DNA of 64,000 nt from Mycteria americana (taxonomy: Eukaryota > Chordata > Aves > Ciconiiformes > Ciconiidae). This document shows positions 13,501 through 27,600 of this stretch, in pieces. Below the pieces are notes generated by a model that did no database searches, had not been told where the DNA came from, and saw only the letters and a program-made list of their open reading frames with translations. The stretch lies in NCBI RefSeq assembly GCF_035582795.1, contig NC_134370.1, positions 55,353,501 through 55,417,500 on the forward strand, in the 5' to 3' direction. The first letter of the stretch is position 1, and the number at the start of each line of letters is the position of its first letter. Made by a program: the position numbers and the translations under genes.

Positions 13501-16500
13501 GAATGCAAAGTCTCAAAACACTAAATCTGTCACTGGTTCAAGGGTGACTGCAGACACTGCTGTGCCTCCCAATTACATTTTCAGTTTTACATTTCCAGAA
13601 ATATACATGTGAGAATAAACTTTTAAGACAAGTGATTTTTAAAAGGAAAAATATTTGAAACTGCTCAGAGGCGATTATGACAATTTTCATTTGAGGGATT
13701 CTGGAAGAATACACATACAGTAAAAGTGAATCAAAATATATTTCAGAACACAGTCACTATTCTTAATATTTATGTCCACACCACTCCATGTATCACGTAT
13801 TATTTTCCTGTACACACAAAAAATATCACTTCTGTAAGACACTACTGTATCAAACAAAATCACAGCACCAGGAACAGCAATGAAAGAGAAAGTTACTGAA
13901 TTGTCCCTGGGCATTTTGTCTATCAAGACATGTTAGAAAGATTAACTGAAAGTGAAAAACACAACACAGAACGCAGCGTTCAGGACTTGGCATTCATTTG
14001 GTTCATATTGTACAAATGCCTGGAGGAATCACATGCTTCTAGAAGCAGTTAACTATATTAAGGACATGGATGAAAGCAGGTCTAGGACAATGTAAATGAC
14101 CAAATAAAAGTAAAAAATTATTAAACATCAGCTGAACATCCAGACAAATTCAAATCTACCCTGCGCAAAAGAGGTTAACTTGACTGTTTTTCTTGCTACC
14201 CATTGGCAATTAAATTAAGAAAGTTTTAATTATTATATTAATACTTACTATTAGAAGCAGCACCACTAACTGTTACAAAAAACAATCATTCTTTAACAGC
14301 TCATGTTTATTTTTCCTTCAAATTGAGAACTAAGTTCACATTAAAAAGAATTAATTAAGAAATTGCGAAGTACTCCACATCAAGGCCAGAACAAAGACAA
14401 CCCCAACTACCAAAACCAGTAACAGAAACCCAGTAGTGGAGAGTAATAAGCAGATGGGAATGGACACGGCCATCTGCATGAAGAATGCCAAGGGCAGGGT
14501 AGTACAGTTCTTTATTTCCCAGCTTCAAAGCTGCACACTACTCTTTACAAATGTTGATGCTCTTAAGCTTTGTTCTGAGTTTTTGGGTAACACAATCCTG
14601 CCAAAATAAATATGAAAGTCGTTGTCATATTCTGTGTCATTATCACTTAACTCAGACAAATATTCTTCAACAAGTTGGAGAAGACACCTATCTACAATAA
14701 CAAAACAGTGAAGGATCAAACGTATATCTTGCACATTAACAACAAATAAAGTGGTAAGAATCCCTGAAGTTTCTTGCACATCAGGCACATGGAAGATACT
14801 TCTACCTCCTGATTTCCCCAGCTTCCTGTGTCTCCCCAAATACTAGCTTCAGTGCAAACATCCTACTTCTCATAAAAGCTGCTGTGAAGTTTAAAAATAA
14901 GTACCTCAAATCACTTGAGCTACAAAAAGATGAGAAAGTAGACATGACTGGGGGGGCAGGCAGGAGATCCTCACAAGAGGTATCACATTCAGAAGTCGCT
15001 GAAATGTAACCTATAAATTTGGGTGAACAGTTAATTCACCTTCCTAAATGAATGTTTAATTCCTTAAATTGGTTCACACTCTCTCCTCCTTCAGTGTTTT
15101 CTAAAACACTGTTCCTACTAGCTATATCAGAAATTCTATTTAAAGTAAAAGAACAGAGAACAAAGTTACAATTTTTGGAATGCTTCTTGTTTTTATCCTA
15201 ACTTGGTTGATTCTACTGAGGTTTATAGAATGTAAAGCAGCTTTTTTTTCCACCAAAAGCTAGAACCCAATATAAAGCAACAGTCATAACATGCTAGTTT
15301 GGCAAAATACACTAGTTTAATTTCGCGTTACAAAGGATTGTTTGAGGCATTGTTTTTCTCTTAAAGGATATTTACATACAACATAGGTTTTACTAGGCAA
15401 ATGTAATTGAGACCAAAGTGCACTGTTAGCATGTAATAAAGTATTTGTTTTCAAAATGTCTGTAGTGCTTGAAGTCTTCCCCTTTGACATGTATTTACAC
15501 AGCAGTACTTCTTAAACTTCCCCTCGCGTACCAGAATTATGAATTAAGAATGGTGTATTTCACAAAAGGCTCTATTTAACGGTATACAACTATTTTTATG
15601 ATGGAAGAAACAAACAAGTTAAAAAGCACTTCAGAGGAAGGGGAAATTAATGTTTTGAAACTAAGTTCTTCATGATCATTAGGTTAGATCAAATTTGTTT
15701 CATAACTTTAAAACACACACTGCTGTAAGCCCAATTAGCTTTTCCATCTCTGTTAAAGCATAGGTTCTGTCTACAACATCCCAAAGGGTATTTTTTAAGT
15801 ATTCAGAATACAGGCACAGTAGCAAATGCAGTCACATTTAACACAGCCTCATTTCTTGCTTCAGTCAGAGTAGGTTTTGTCAAAAAAAAACCCACTTGAT
15901 TACTGAATCTTTTTAGACGACTTGTTACCATATCCATGATTATTAGATCATGGCCATAGGCTAGACACTGGTACATATATCCAGCTGTCAAAGTGAATTT
16001 AATCCATTAAATACAAAGGATAGCTATGGACAGGGCTGTTTTCTGTTTATGTATCAGGAAACCTTTTTAGACTAGTAATTTTCTTCCTTGAAAAAAATTA
16101 GGCAAATATATTTATCTGCACTTTCTTATTTGGATTAGATTCAAATAAAATTTACAGAAATGAGAAGCATATGTAATCTGTGAAGGTGTGCTGAAACAGT
16201 TTCTAGAACCTTGCTATGAGTCCTAGACTGAAATTTGCATTTCCACATTTTTAAATAACAGAACTTACATTTAAAAAGCTGTATAGTAGATACAGTAAGA
16301 ACTGAACTGAAAAAGAAATACCAAAAAACTTGATCAACGTAAGTAGAAGATTGAATTAAACAAGCAGAGACATAGAAATTATATACAAAAGGAGGGAGTG
16401 GATATTACCACTGAAAACATGTGCAAGCTAATTTACCTCTGCTTAGGTCATATGAAGTTATTCCTATTAACCCATTCCAAGTCCACCATTTCCCTGAACT

Positions 16501-16545
16501 GAGGAAGTTAAAAAACACTTACTGTCTCTTCTACAGTGTGAACGC

Positions 16546-16580
16546 TAGCCCTCATTTTACAGCTGAGGAAACCAGAAAAT
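16546..16580 (-). mobile_element. MIR/L2 3'-end scrap
   Basis: The plus strand reads CCCTCATTTTACAGCTGAGG then AAACCAG, the reverse complement of the end shared by MIR and L2 (CTCAGTTTCCTCATCTGTAA). Only about 35 bp are recognisable, inside TCF12 intron 3. Confidence 0.65.
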
Positions 16581-19500
16581 AGGAAAGAAAAAAAGGCAGT
16601 TCCTCAAAGGAACATAGGAACTATGCAGCAAGATATGAAGAGAAATTTTGCCTCTTAGCTATGTCCTTTAAAACTCAAGATTATCCTCTCTTCATTATGC
16701 AATAATACAGTCTTGGCAAAAGTTTTTGATGGAGATATTAATGCCTGCTTTAGCTTATTTAAATTACAAAAATAACAGCACTAAGTATCAAGTGAGTAAT
16801 AATATGTCCTAGGAATTTGCTATTCGTAGTGAATTTCTAGATATTTCTTTTCATGAAAAAAGTCATTAAGACAAAGAAATTTCACATTTTGAGCATTTTG
16901 TATTTTGTTCATAATTCAGTATTCCATATCCTTATAATTTAACGGATCTGATAAAACAGTAGCAAGAATGGAAACAAAACCAGAGGATATTGAAAAGTAT
17001 TTAATATCTCAAGATGGAAGCTTGTTACATGAATTACATGAGCGGCTCATTTCATTTTAGAATCAGTCATCCAAGTATAAAATTCTTTCAGAATTAGAAT
17101 TTCAAAAGATGAATACCTAACTTCTCATACTAAACTCATTTTAAATGTTATCTTTGCTAAGCCTGACAAAATCAGGCCAGTATTAATACATACTTACATA
17201 TTCAGATCACAATGAGCTTATCTCAATGTATTTCAGTGAACCTAATGCCACAATCCCAAAAACAGTGCCTACTCAATCAGTATTAATTGACTCAAAGGCT
17301 AAAAGGACACATAAATAGAACTTTTGTTGGAACTGTGAAAGACCTTTTTTACCACAAACGTGACTTGAGACTAACTGGCAAAACAGCTAGAGGAAACTTG
17401 GGTTATTAATGTTGTGTTCATTCCCAAGGATAACCAGAGAGCTTCAGTACACACGTCCACTGATGCAGCATCAAATTTGCTTAAAAAGGCAAAACAACAA
17501 GCAGACACCTTGCAGAGTCTAATTGCCTTGGTTCACGCTCTCAGTGTAATCAATGCTGACCTCTCCTTGGTACAGGATCTGGTCACCATGCCAAGTTCAC
17601 TTACACCACAACTTGTCTATCCAGGTTAGACCAACACATGTAGAAACTGTAACTAACAAGTCCTGCCTAAACTGCTTAGAGCAGCAGCTCAGTAACGCTT
17701 CCCAAGGCCAAGCCAACCTGAAGCTATGCTTCTTTCCTACTCTGAGAAAGGGGTAAGAGGGGACAGGGATTAAAAAACAAAACCCAAGCTAAAGATCACT
17801 AGGATGGCACACGCATACGCCTGCTACAGCAGGCAGAAAGTTATTTTCAAGTACAAATAAAGTATTCATTATTTCCTTCTTCTTTAACTCCACTTGGAAG
17901 GAGAAAAAAGAAGTAAGTGTTTGTTTAATTCTCATCTATATCTACTATTTCAGAGAAAGAGATAAAGCTAAAGACTATGTTACATAAAAAGCTGCAAAGG
18001 ATGGAGCAAGCTACATGGGTAACTTCAAAATTCTTCTCTTCTAGAGGCTCCTTCAGTAATAAGGAACTCTTAAACATGGAAATCCCAGTCCACATGAAAG
18101 AACATGCTGTACAGTGTTCATCACATTAATTGTCTCCTGGAGACTTAGAAAAGTTTTCACTTTTCCTTTATATTCCTCAGTTTAAAAATTGTTTGATCTT
18201 TTTAAATAGGGAAAAAAACTAATCAACTCCGTCCTCACAGCACATACAGAAATGGATGTTACTGCTGTCTAGAGCATCTGTGCTATACAAGTTGCCTCTG
18301 AACTCCGACACTTCATCTCAGGGAAGAAAACCTCACTTATCAAAACAAATTATATACCTGATGGGACACAAGAAATTCACAGGCTTTTCTTAATTTGATC
18401 ACAAAACCACACTCTGAGAAGAAAATATTTATACCCTAAGATCTATCCATGTTTGCTGAAAAAGGGATCCTATGTAAGGTATATTTTCCAAATAAATGCA
18501 GAACTACACATCTCCACAAGTGATTCTCCCCCATTAGTGTCACATTTAGGGTTCTGTAATATAAATAACATGGGAGCAAGGCAACCACTTCACTTAGAAA
18601 AAAGGAAAACATCAAGTTGAAAAGCATTAAGAACAAAGCAGCATATTTTCACAACTGTTTTGTGGTAACCAAAATCATGGAGAAAACTCTCTAAAAATGT
18701 ATTTTCGAAGTACTAAAAGGGACAAGTACCACAGGAAACTGAAAGTCATACGGTAATACTTTTGCAAGAAACACTAGTTAGCTGTTTCCACAGCTCAATC
18801 TGTATATGCATTCAAGCTAAGTATGTTAAATATAAGAATTGTTCACAGCATAAGATTTTTAAAAGCTGTAGCTTTATGAATAGGGGGTTCAACCAACAAT
18901 TAGCTGTGAAAAAAAGAAAATCATGTATTTTAAAGAAATCTATACTTCCCGCTCTTTTCACTACAGCTATGTGCTAATACTGACAAGGTACTTTCAGATC
19001 AATGCACCAAGCACTTTAGGAGATGCAACAGCTCTGCCAAGAATCCTGCCTTCAAAAGGACTTTCATTGCTATGGCAACAGCATGTTCTCCAGTATCCAA
19101 TTCGGAGACAACCTATGACACATACATGAGAGATGGCCAAACTCCGACTGATTCCTCACTGCAGCACAAGTCACATTGTAATACATATACCAGTTTTCAC
19201 TTACAGAAATATAAAGTACAAACCAGGTTTTTCTGATGATAGTTCACAGGGCACTTAGGTTACCTACAAATGAACAGCTGCATCTAGGAGAAAAAAATGC
19301 CTTTTACTTTATAAAACAAATATAGACTATTCAAAGGCCAAAAGGAATATAACCATTAGCATAGAATATAAATTGCATTACACAGCATCCCCCATACGCA
19401 GACATTTGCGTCTTCTCTGATCCCAATTTCCCCTAACAGGATGGGGGAAAAGGAAACAGGAAGTGTTAGCACATAGTAAATAAGCAGATGATTGAAGCAG

Positions 19501-20401
19501 TTATTCAGTATTCAACAAGTATCTTGAAAACAAAGTGGGTTTAATGAATATAACGGACATGCATAAATATAAACCCTGGTTTTACCACATCACTAAAAAA
19601 AAAAATGCAGTCTCTTACAATGCTTCACATTCTACCCAGAAATGTATTCACGAATGCACAGCCTTGAAATGTCCTGAGATTCATTCACCTAACATGTAGA
19701 GTTTTAAGCATCCATGCCATATATATCACTCTCATACTTGTGAGCGTTTGTATACTACTACATAGGGACTAGCCAGTAATTCAAGCCATTAGAAAGGATA
19801 AGAAGGATATTTAAGTTACTTATCCATTTCTGCACTTTTATTACATGACAGTTTTGAAAACGTAGACAAAAACCAGCCTGTTGTTGCTCACCTAAGTTCA
19901 TTCACTCGAGATAGTCAGATAGATCTTTCCTGTAACACAATGAGAAATGTTGCAATGTGGTTGCATTCATTACGTTCCTGGCAACCCTAAAATAGTTTAG
20001 CAACCTCTAAGATTAGTTCTGGTTGTACAGAGCACTGAACACTAACTGAACACTAATGTACAAGTAGAAACTTTTTGTAAAGAATTACAACCTTTAAAAT
20101 CTTGGTGGAAGAAAAAAGATTAAATTAACTTTTACAGAAGTTGACTACTTCCTATTTTAAAGGGGTTGACTTACAAAGAGAGAAAAATAAAAGGCCCTTT
20201 CACTGATTTATGAAGGCCTGAAAGACTGTTGGGAGAGTATGTTCTGGAGATGATATGGTCTCCCATCCTTTAAAGCCCCTCTCTGCTTCCTTTTGAAGTA
20301 TCAGGCATTATCTAGCTTGCTTTGCAAGTAGTAATACTACAGATTATTAAAAAAATATTCCAAATAAACTAATGGAATGAACAACTGAAAGGAAAAAAGA
20401 T

Positions 20402-20495
20402 GGGGGTTTTGGTTTACTTGGGTTTTTATTGGGGTTTGGGTTTTTGGGAGGTTTTTTGGGTTTTTGTTTGGGGGTGGGTTTTGGGGTTTTTTTTG
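20402..20495 (+). repeat. G/T-rich tract with quadruplex potential
   Basis: About 94 bp of nearly pure G and T on the plus strand. There are more than ten runs of three to five G separated by T runs (such as TGGGGTTTGGGTTTTTGGG). It lies in TCF12 intron 3, with the G-rich strand opposite the gene's sense strand. Confidence 0.9.
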
Positions 20496-23400
20496 AGTTG
20501 AGGAGCTTTTTAAATTCAGCATCTTACAAGTACTTGCAAGAAAAATATCTAATTCAGATGTTCCTGTCATAAGTAACATTGACAAAGTTCATGCTCCGTT
20601 TTTTTTGTGTGCTTATTACTGTCCTCTGGCAAGGGAATATGATATCAGAGATATTTTCAAGGTTACCAAAATAAAAGCATTACACAGAGCAGAGAACACA
20701 TGTCAGACATTACATGCATTTATACACATAAAGTGGGAGAGGTGTACTTCTTTTATAAAATCAAATGAAGGGAAAAATTTCTGATTTACTGTACCATTCA
20801 ATCGCCTTGCATCTAAGCATCACAAGCACTAATCTTGCAAAGACATACTACAAAATATAGCCATTTGAACTCTGCAGTAATAAGCACCACGCATCATTTT
20901 TAGAAATATACAAAAGCTTTTCATTACTCCAAAACTCGGTCATCTTCATTAAATCACCATCTCTTCATAAAAGCCTTGGCTTCATTTAGCATTCAGGAAG
21001 ATGAAAGAGCAGCTACCCTCCTTATGGATTACTTCTCTATTACAAGAGAATGTTTTGCACGTCAAAAGCAAACATTAAAGGATTAAATGATATTGTCATT
21101 TCTGCTCTTGTTTATTTGCAGTGGGCAGTGAATAGAATTGCAAAGAAACAATCAGTGATTATTTTAAGCTGTGTTCTTTTGCAAGGATTATGACTCATGA
21201 AGTTGCTGCATAAAGAAACTGGAACCGGATAGGTGTCGCATTGAAAATCATCGAAACATCACAATATAAAAAATGTTTGTCCTACAAGCAAAGCTGTCTG
21301 GTTTAATCATTTCACAGAGTAGCCACAATAGCTCTTGGGATAACACCAAGACAATAGTATCTTGCATTCAAATAAACAACAAATAAAAATATAAACAGTT
21401 AATTTCATTCTCCTACAGAAGACTAAAAATACTTTAGGATTTTCTGAAGTATATTTATCTCCACAGCATCCTACTAACGCTAATGCAACACAGTAGAAAA
21501 TTCAAGAGATATTTGGTTACAAGACATCCCTGCAGCATGCAAAATTCAATGACTATCATGGATTTTTCTACATCTTTCAGGCTTTAAACATGTTTTCCAA
21601 CAGAACTAGAGAAACCAAGTTTGCAAAGCAATGTTATTTTAAATTAAACTCTACATTTTTCTCACACATTATATGCTAATAGGTATGAATCACACAGTAA
21701 GTTCTACGTTTCACTAAATCCTCTGTCTGGTTCCCTTCTTATGGCCTCATTCAAGTAAAAAAAAAAAAATAGTTTATTTTGGACTTTTAGATAGGTGTTA
21801 AAAATGCAGATGGTACATACAAAAACCACCAATGTGCATTCAGTTTTTATTTTCGGTAAGACTTGGAACCATGCAACACACTAAAGATTTTGTCTGTAAA
21901 ACCTGAACATGGAAGACAACGGGAGAACTATAAATCAATTCCCTCTCCAAAGACAATGATATCCATATTAAAATTAGCAATATATTGTGGTCATACTCTA
22001 AACAGAATACATACAGATACCAGGTAATGCTACAGACCGAGTTCTTGTTTATATTGAATTAAGGGTAAAATTTGGTTTAAACTCAATTTCATTTAACACA
22101 CAGAACATGCACATTCATGGTCTGATATTCATTGGTATTTTACCCGCAAAACGTACACAACTAGAAATGACCAAATTTGGATTTTGTTTTACTAGGTATG
22201 TTTTTCTAACAATCAGTTCTGCCTATTCACCTTTGTGTTTAAAAAGAGGAAAAAATACACTGTCTAAAATGTAATTTTCACAAATCAAGGCTCAGAATAC
22301 ACTTCTATATAAAACTCCAACCCAGACTAACTTAAGTTTCTCCGTGTTACTACTGCTCCATCTTCATCAGCAGCAAAGAGCTCTTTCAGAGACAAGGCAC
22401 AAACAAAACATTTCCTGCACTTTTGTTGATGCAAAGGGAAGTAGAACAGCAAATGCAAGTGGTTAAACTTATTACTACAACTCCACATAACTAACAACCT
22501 GATAAAGACACAGAGATACCACTGTTTCTGCAGCTACAACTGGTACAGAAAAAAACAAGTCCGCAATACCAAAAAAAGCAGACTTGAAAAGCATAACATA
22601 AATATCTCATATGCTTGCAAAAAACAATATAGGAGATCTCTGTAGAACTTCAGGAGCAAGAAATCAGGTCCACTGCAATAAACAAGATTTACTTCAGAAA
22701 AAAAATGTATTAATTAAAAACTGTCAGCTATATGTAAAAAAATATATACCTATTTTCCACTTACCAGTAAAGAGAAATTGCATGTAATACCAGAAATGAA
22801 CTCTTTACCTTCTTTTTTAAATGCAATTGTATAGCATGAGCAGTTTTTGAAGTTTTCTATAGCACTAATACGGAAGTGTACAGCCTCCCTGTCCAAGATA
22901 AATCTTACTTAGTTTTATGCTAAGGTTTTACTAGCATTCCTAGAGAGCATTAGCCTACTAACAGGGCTGTAAAGTAAACCCTTTTTATCAAGTCTCTTCC
23001 TCTTCCACCCCCCATTCCAAGTACTTCTTTAAAATACCAGCAACAATTATTTTTATGTGATCAAGCAAGATTTTTCTGCATTACATCAGTAAGAACATGA
23101 AGTTTATGTCATTTAAAGCAATTTCAGCTCCTTCTTTCAAAAAAAAAAAAAAAGAAAACAAAAAAAACCCAAAACACACATCCCTAGCATACAAGAAGAA
23201 TCTAACAAAGTCCTAAAGATTGATTGGGTACATTTTAGCCTGACTATCCTCTGAAGACAGTGAGATATTATCAAATATAACAAAAGCTGCTCTTTCTGAT
23301 CATTCTTGGTATTCAGTTAACATCTCCACCAAAAAAGTATGTCCTTTATGTTTTTGAATGTTGCATTTACAAACACAGCTTTGTTTTACAAACGAAAAAG

Positions 23401-24643
23401 ACAAGGCATTCATTCAAGACATTAAAAAAAATTATCATTATCTCATCTTAGACTCATAATAGAAAAAAAACCTTGCCCCTACAACCACTAGTAAATAAGG
23501 GATTGTAGTATTTCAAAAGTCCACAAGTACTTCCAAATCATCAGGTTGAGGTATACAATAGAGCTGGGGACTTCTAGACTTTCATATTAATAAAAAACCC
23601 AACAAATTGAAGGAGCGGCCATCACTACTTCAGACAGAAAAAAATAGAGATTAAAAATACGCTTCCTGTCCTTAGAATGATAATTATGCACTGAAATAAT
23701 AGTTTTCCCCTTTTCTTACAATGCTTAACAGTCAAAAAAAGTGATTAAGGTGTAGATACAATTTAAAACTAGTTATGAGTGTTCAATAACAATCTCCAAA
23801 TAATTCACATGCAGAAGAAAATAGTGCCTTTTCTTATGTCTTTATTTACTATTTAAATTTAGTGACTTCCTCACAGGAGAACATAAAAAACTAACCAAGT
23901 TTTGCTACATACTTCTGAAGAAGTGCTAACACAGTAAATTAGGCAATGCCTCTAAAAAAAGCTTTATAGAGAACATATTTTATTCAGTGAAGTCATTTAT
24001 TGAAACTGAATTTTCAAATATGATAAACTAATACTTATTTTGAAGGAAATTTAAGATAGAAGACTTATGTATTATATCACATAGATCACATCTGGCTCTA
24101 TAGGTAATTTAAGAAATTTTATAAAGCTTCTAAAAATGCTCAATGCTATTCCCCAAAACCATAATCCTTGAACATTAGACTACCAAAAAAACAAACAACT
24201 GCACCTCCACAGCCAAGAGAAGTCAGCTCAAGAGGTCTAGTAAACTACTCAAGTTTATGCACATCTTTCAATTTTAAAAATAGTCTCCACAAACTCCAAT
24301 CTTACTGAGTGATATGGTATTATATTAGTGCCTTAAACATCCTCCTGTTCATAAATAAATAGACACAATTTTCAACCATGAAGAATTACACTATACATTT
24401 AGCAACTTAAAGAAATACAGTTTACCAAGTTTATAGTATAGTATATAGTAGATTAACAGAAATCATGTAACAGTATCTATAGGCTCAACTATGGATAAAG
24501 TAGAATTATCCAAGACAAACAACTTTCATACCAACTTGATAGCAAAATGACTAAGGGGTTAAGTCCTCTTCGTGTGACAGCTGGGAAGAAGTGGGGGGAA
24601 GGGGAACTTTCGCACCTATGTATGAATGACAAGCTTTTACCAT

Positions 24644-24686
24644 AAAATTCCCTTGCCAAAGACCAAAAATTCCCTTGCCAAAGACC
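24644..24686. repeat. 22-bp tandem duplication, two copies
   Basis: The 21-nt segment starting AAAATTCCCTTGCCAAAG and ending ACC occurs at 24644-24664 and again at 24666-24686, a period of 22 bp, with no mismatch. It looks recent. Confidence 0.95.
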
Positions 24687-27600
24687 AAAAAAAGACCACA
24701 AACAAATAAAACCAAAAAAACCCCAAACTTTAGCAAAAGCTACAGACATAATAAAAGTTCTACAGTAATTAAGGGAATAATTACAAGTTCAGCTGCCATT
24801 AAAGGACACACAAATACACAAGAATCTCATTTATACTTCTCTTTAAAGAAAAGGAATTCCTCAGGTAACATGCAATTTCTCCTCAGTCTCTTTTCAGGAT
24901 TCTTACTCCACTTCACCCAGACCTTTAGTCCTTCTGTTCACATTTATATTCAACACTGCTCTCTGGGTAAATCCAAAAATACAGCAACAGGCAATTTCAA
25001 ATAATATTCCTTCCCACATGCCATTAAGACCACTCTCCAAAGCATTTGGATACTCCTCATCACTTAGAATAGATCAGAAAGATTTGGCAGATCAAAGAGC
25101 TAGTGGCTGGGGTGGGGGGTGATGGTGGGAGGTGCCGCATCCACATCAGGAAAGGACAAGGCACTACTGCGAACGCAGACCTTCTGAAGCCACCCAGAAA
25201 CAACGTTGCAAAGATCGTCCTTGCCTTGTGAGACAGTAACATTTATTTAGGGACTTGTAAACACAGTGATCACATCACTGCTCTCACCCAGGGAAAACTA
25301 ATTGCTGGAAATAAGAGATCAACTTTTTGAATAATGCTTTCTACATGACAATACAGCAAAAGTTAGAGTTTCCCTTATTAACAGTGTCAAGTGTATCTCT
25401 AAACAGAGGACAGGCCAAATGTTACTAAAAATTCTAAAATTAGCTATTTGGAAGGCAGCAAGAAATTTCTGACCAATTGACATGAGGTTCATACCATCAC
25501 CTCAAGTGATAACAGCCATTTCAAAACCATAGCCAATGGCAATAAATGATGGACGAACACCTACTTATCTGCTCACCAAGCTAGACTCAGAACACCTAGC
25601 TGTTCCAGTAACTTCTCCTTTTTTCCTCCTTTTTTTTTAAATCACAAAAAAATCTCAATATCCACCACAAACACCTTGAGAAAGATGGTCCTGCTTTAAA
25701 GTTGGGTTATCAGTTCCCTCCATCTGTCCAACATTTTTTTTCTCCTCCTCTTTCTTAAACAGGAGTATGGAAGCAGTTACTTAGCCCTTTTATATGCTGT
25801 ACTTGTCAAGACTGTTCATGGAGTAAGTGTCTGATAATTTATCCTTCCAAAGGCAAGGGAAGGGGAGGAGGAAAAGAGACAGCAATAGCGAGACAGAGGC
25901 TGCCAACAGGCAAGCTGCAGTCACATATTTACTAGCACTGTATCACCCTTCTAGGTTTCTAAATGCAATAGGTGAGGGATCCAGACTGAAATCTTCATCT
26001 CACTTGTGTTTGGCCCATTTGAAGGGTAATCCATGGGTCTCCCCTACAAACAACTAGAGGGGAAAGAAGCCATGGATACCTTTCTGCTTTCAAGCATGAG
26101 GCTTCTACAATTCTTCCCAGGCTCTTCAGAAGAGGGCAGAATTTAGCACCCCTCAGACCCAAGATGAAAAACCAGGTTACCAGGTCTGCTGGTTCACTTT
26201 TAATGGAGCTAGAGGACAAACTAGATATTAAAAATAATAAAAAAGCCGCATAGCTGCATGACCTAATGTTTATTTTAGCAGACCACCCTAGATTTCTGGC
26301 ATTTAACACACAACAAGCTTATCTTCTTTTGAACAGCAAACAAAAACACACAAGATCATAAAATATTTTGGATGACAAAACCAGAAAATGGATCAAATTC
26401 CTGAAATATAGGCCTTCCACTTTTTTTTTTTATTTAAAAGAGCCTGTCATGACTTAACACATTGTAGGACAAGACTATGTGGCTACATGAGAACTCTCAT
26501 CAACTCCTTAATTCAGGGATTAGGAGCGGGCACTAGGAATTTCCTATACCTCAATGGGAGACTGCACCAGAAACACACATAGAATGATATCAGAGAATTG
26601 ATTCTTCTTAGGAATCACAGTTCTGATAAAAAGAAGGAAAAATAATGTATTTTGAAAGGTTAGGAGCACTAATTTGCATACATAAAAAGTCTCATCTTTC
26701 TGCAGTTTTTTCCAATGCTGTGATTTGGCTGTCAGAGTTAAGAGTGCCTTTTCTCTCCAGCACTTGCTGTAGATTAATGAACACAGCATTTAAAACATTG
26801 CCCATCCAGGTAACTCTCCCAAGTTTTTTTGTTGGGGTTTTTTTTCTTTGTTAGTTTGTTTTACAAGGAACTGCCGATGCAAAATTAAAAAGGAAATAAG
26901 AGGTTACAGGACTGACAAACAGTAATGAAGTCAGTTTTTGCTAATTTTGGAAACACTGTTTGGTAACTTAATAGACCTGCTAAAGAATTGCCATTGTGTC
27001 CAGTCTCAAGACGCATGGCCCTAATTTAGGGACACTCAAGTTAATGGCAGGCTATCAACTTAAATGTTCTTTGCATCAAGCTACTAATTAGTGGCCTATC
27101 CCAATCCATTCCTTACAAACTCAGTACACTAGTCGACAGAAGTGGAAAGGACAGCCTCTTGAATTTGCATAAAAGGGGACCAAACTGATACAAACAAATA
27201 TCTGAATAGATACATTCAGAAGTTTTTTTGCACGTAGGTCTAGTATGAGGAATGTCTGGGTACACACAAGGTTTGTACCCAATGCTGTCCACACACAAAT
27301 GTGTGTACTCAATTTTCATGAACTTCAGAAGAATCTTACAGGCAAGAGAAGTGTCATATTTGGATGATTTAGCTCTTGAACTGTAGCTCTTTAAACTCTT
27401 ACCACTTGGTTTTCTGTTAGACATCCACATTATCTTACTTCAGCTTTTTGACTGGTGCCTCATGTATGCACATGAACAGCCACGTGCAAAAATAATGCTA
27501 TTGGTACAATGAGGAGGCTACAGAAATTGAGGGCAGTAAGCCACATCGGGAAATATTGTCTCAGATATATTGTTCTTTAACATCTACGTAGTTCTTTGCA

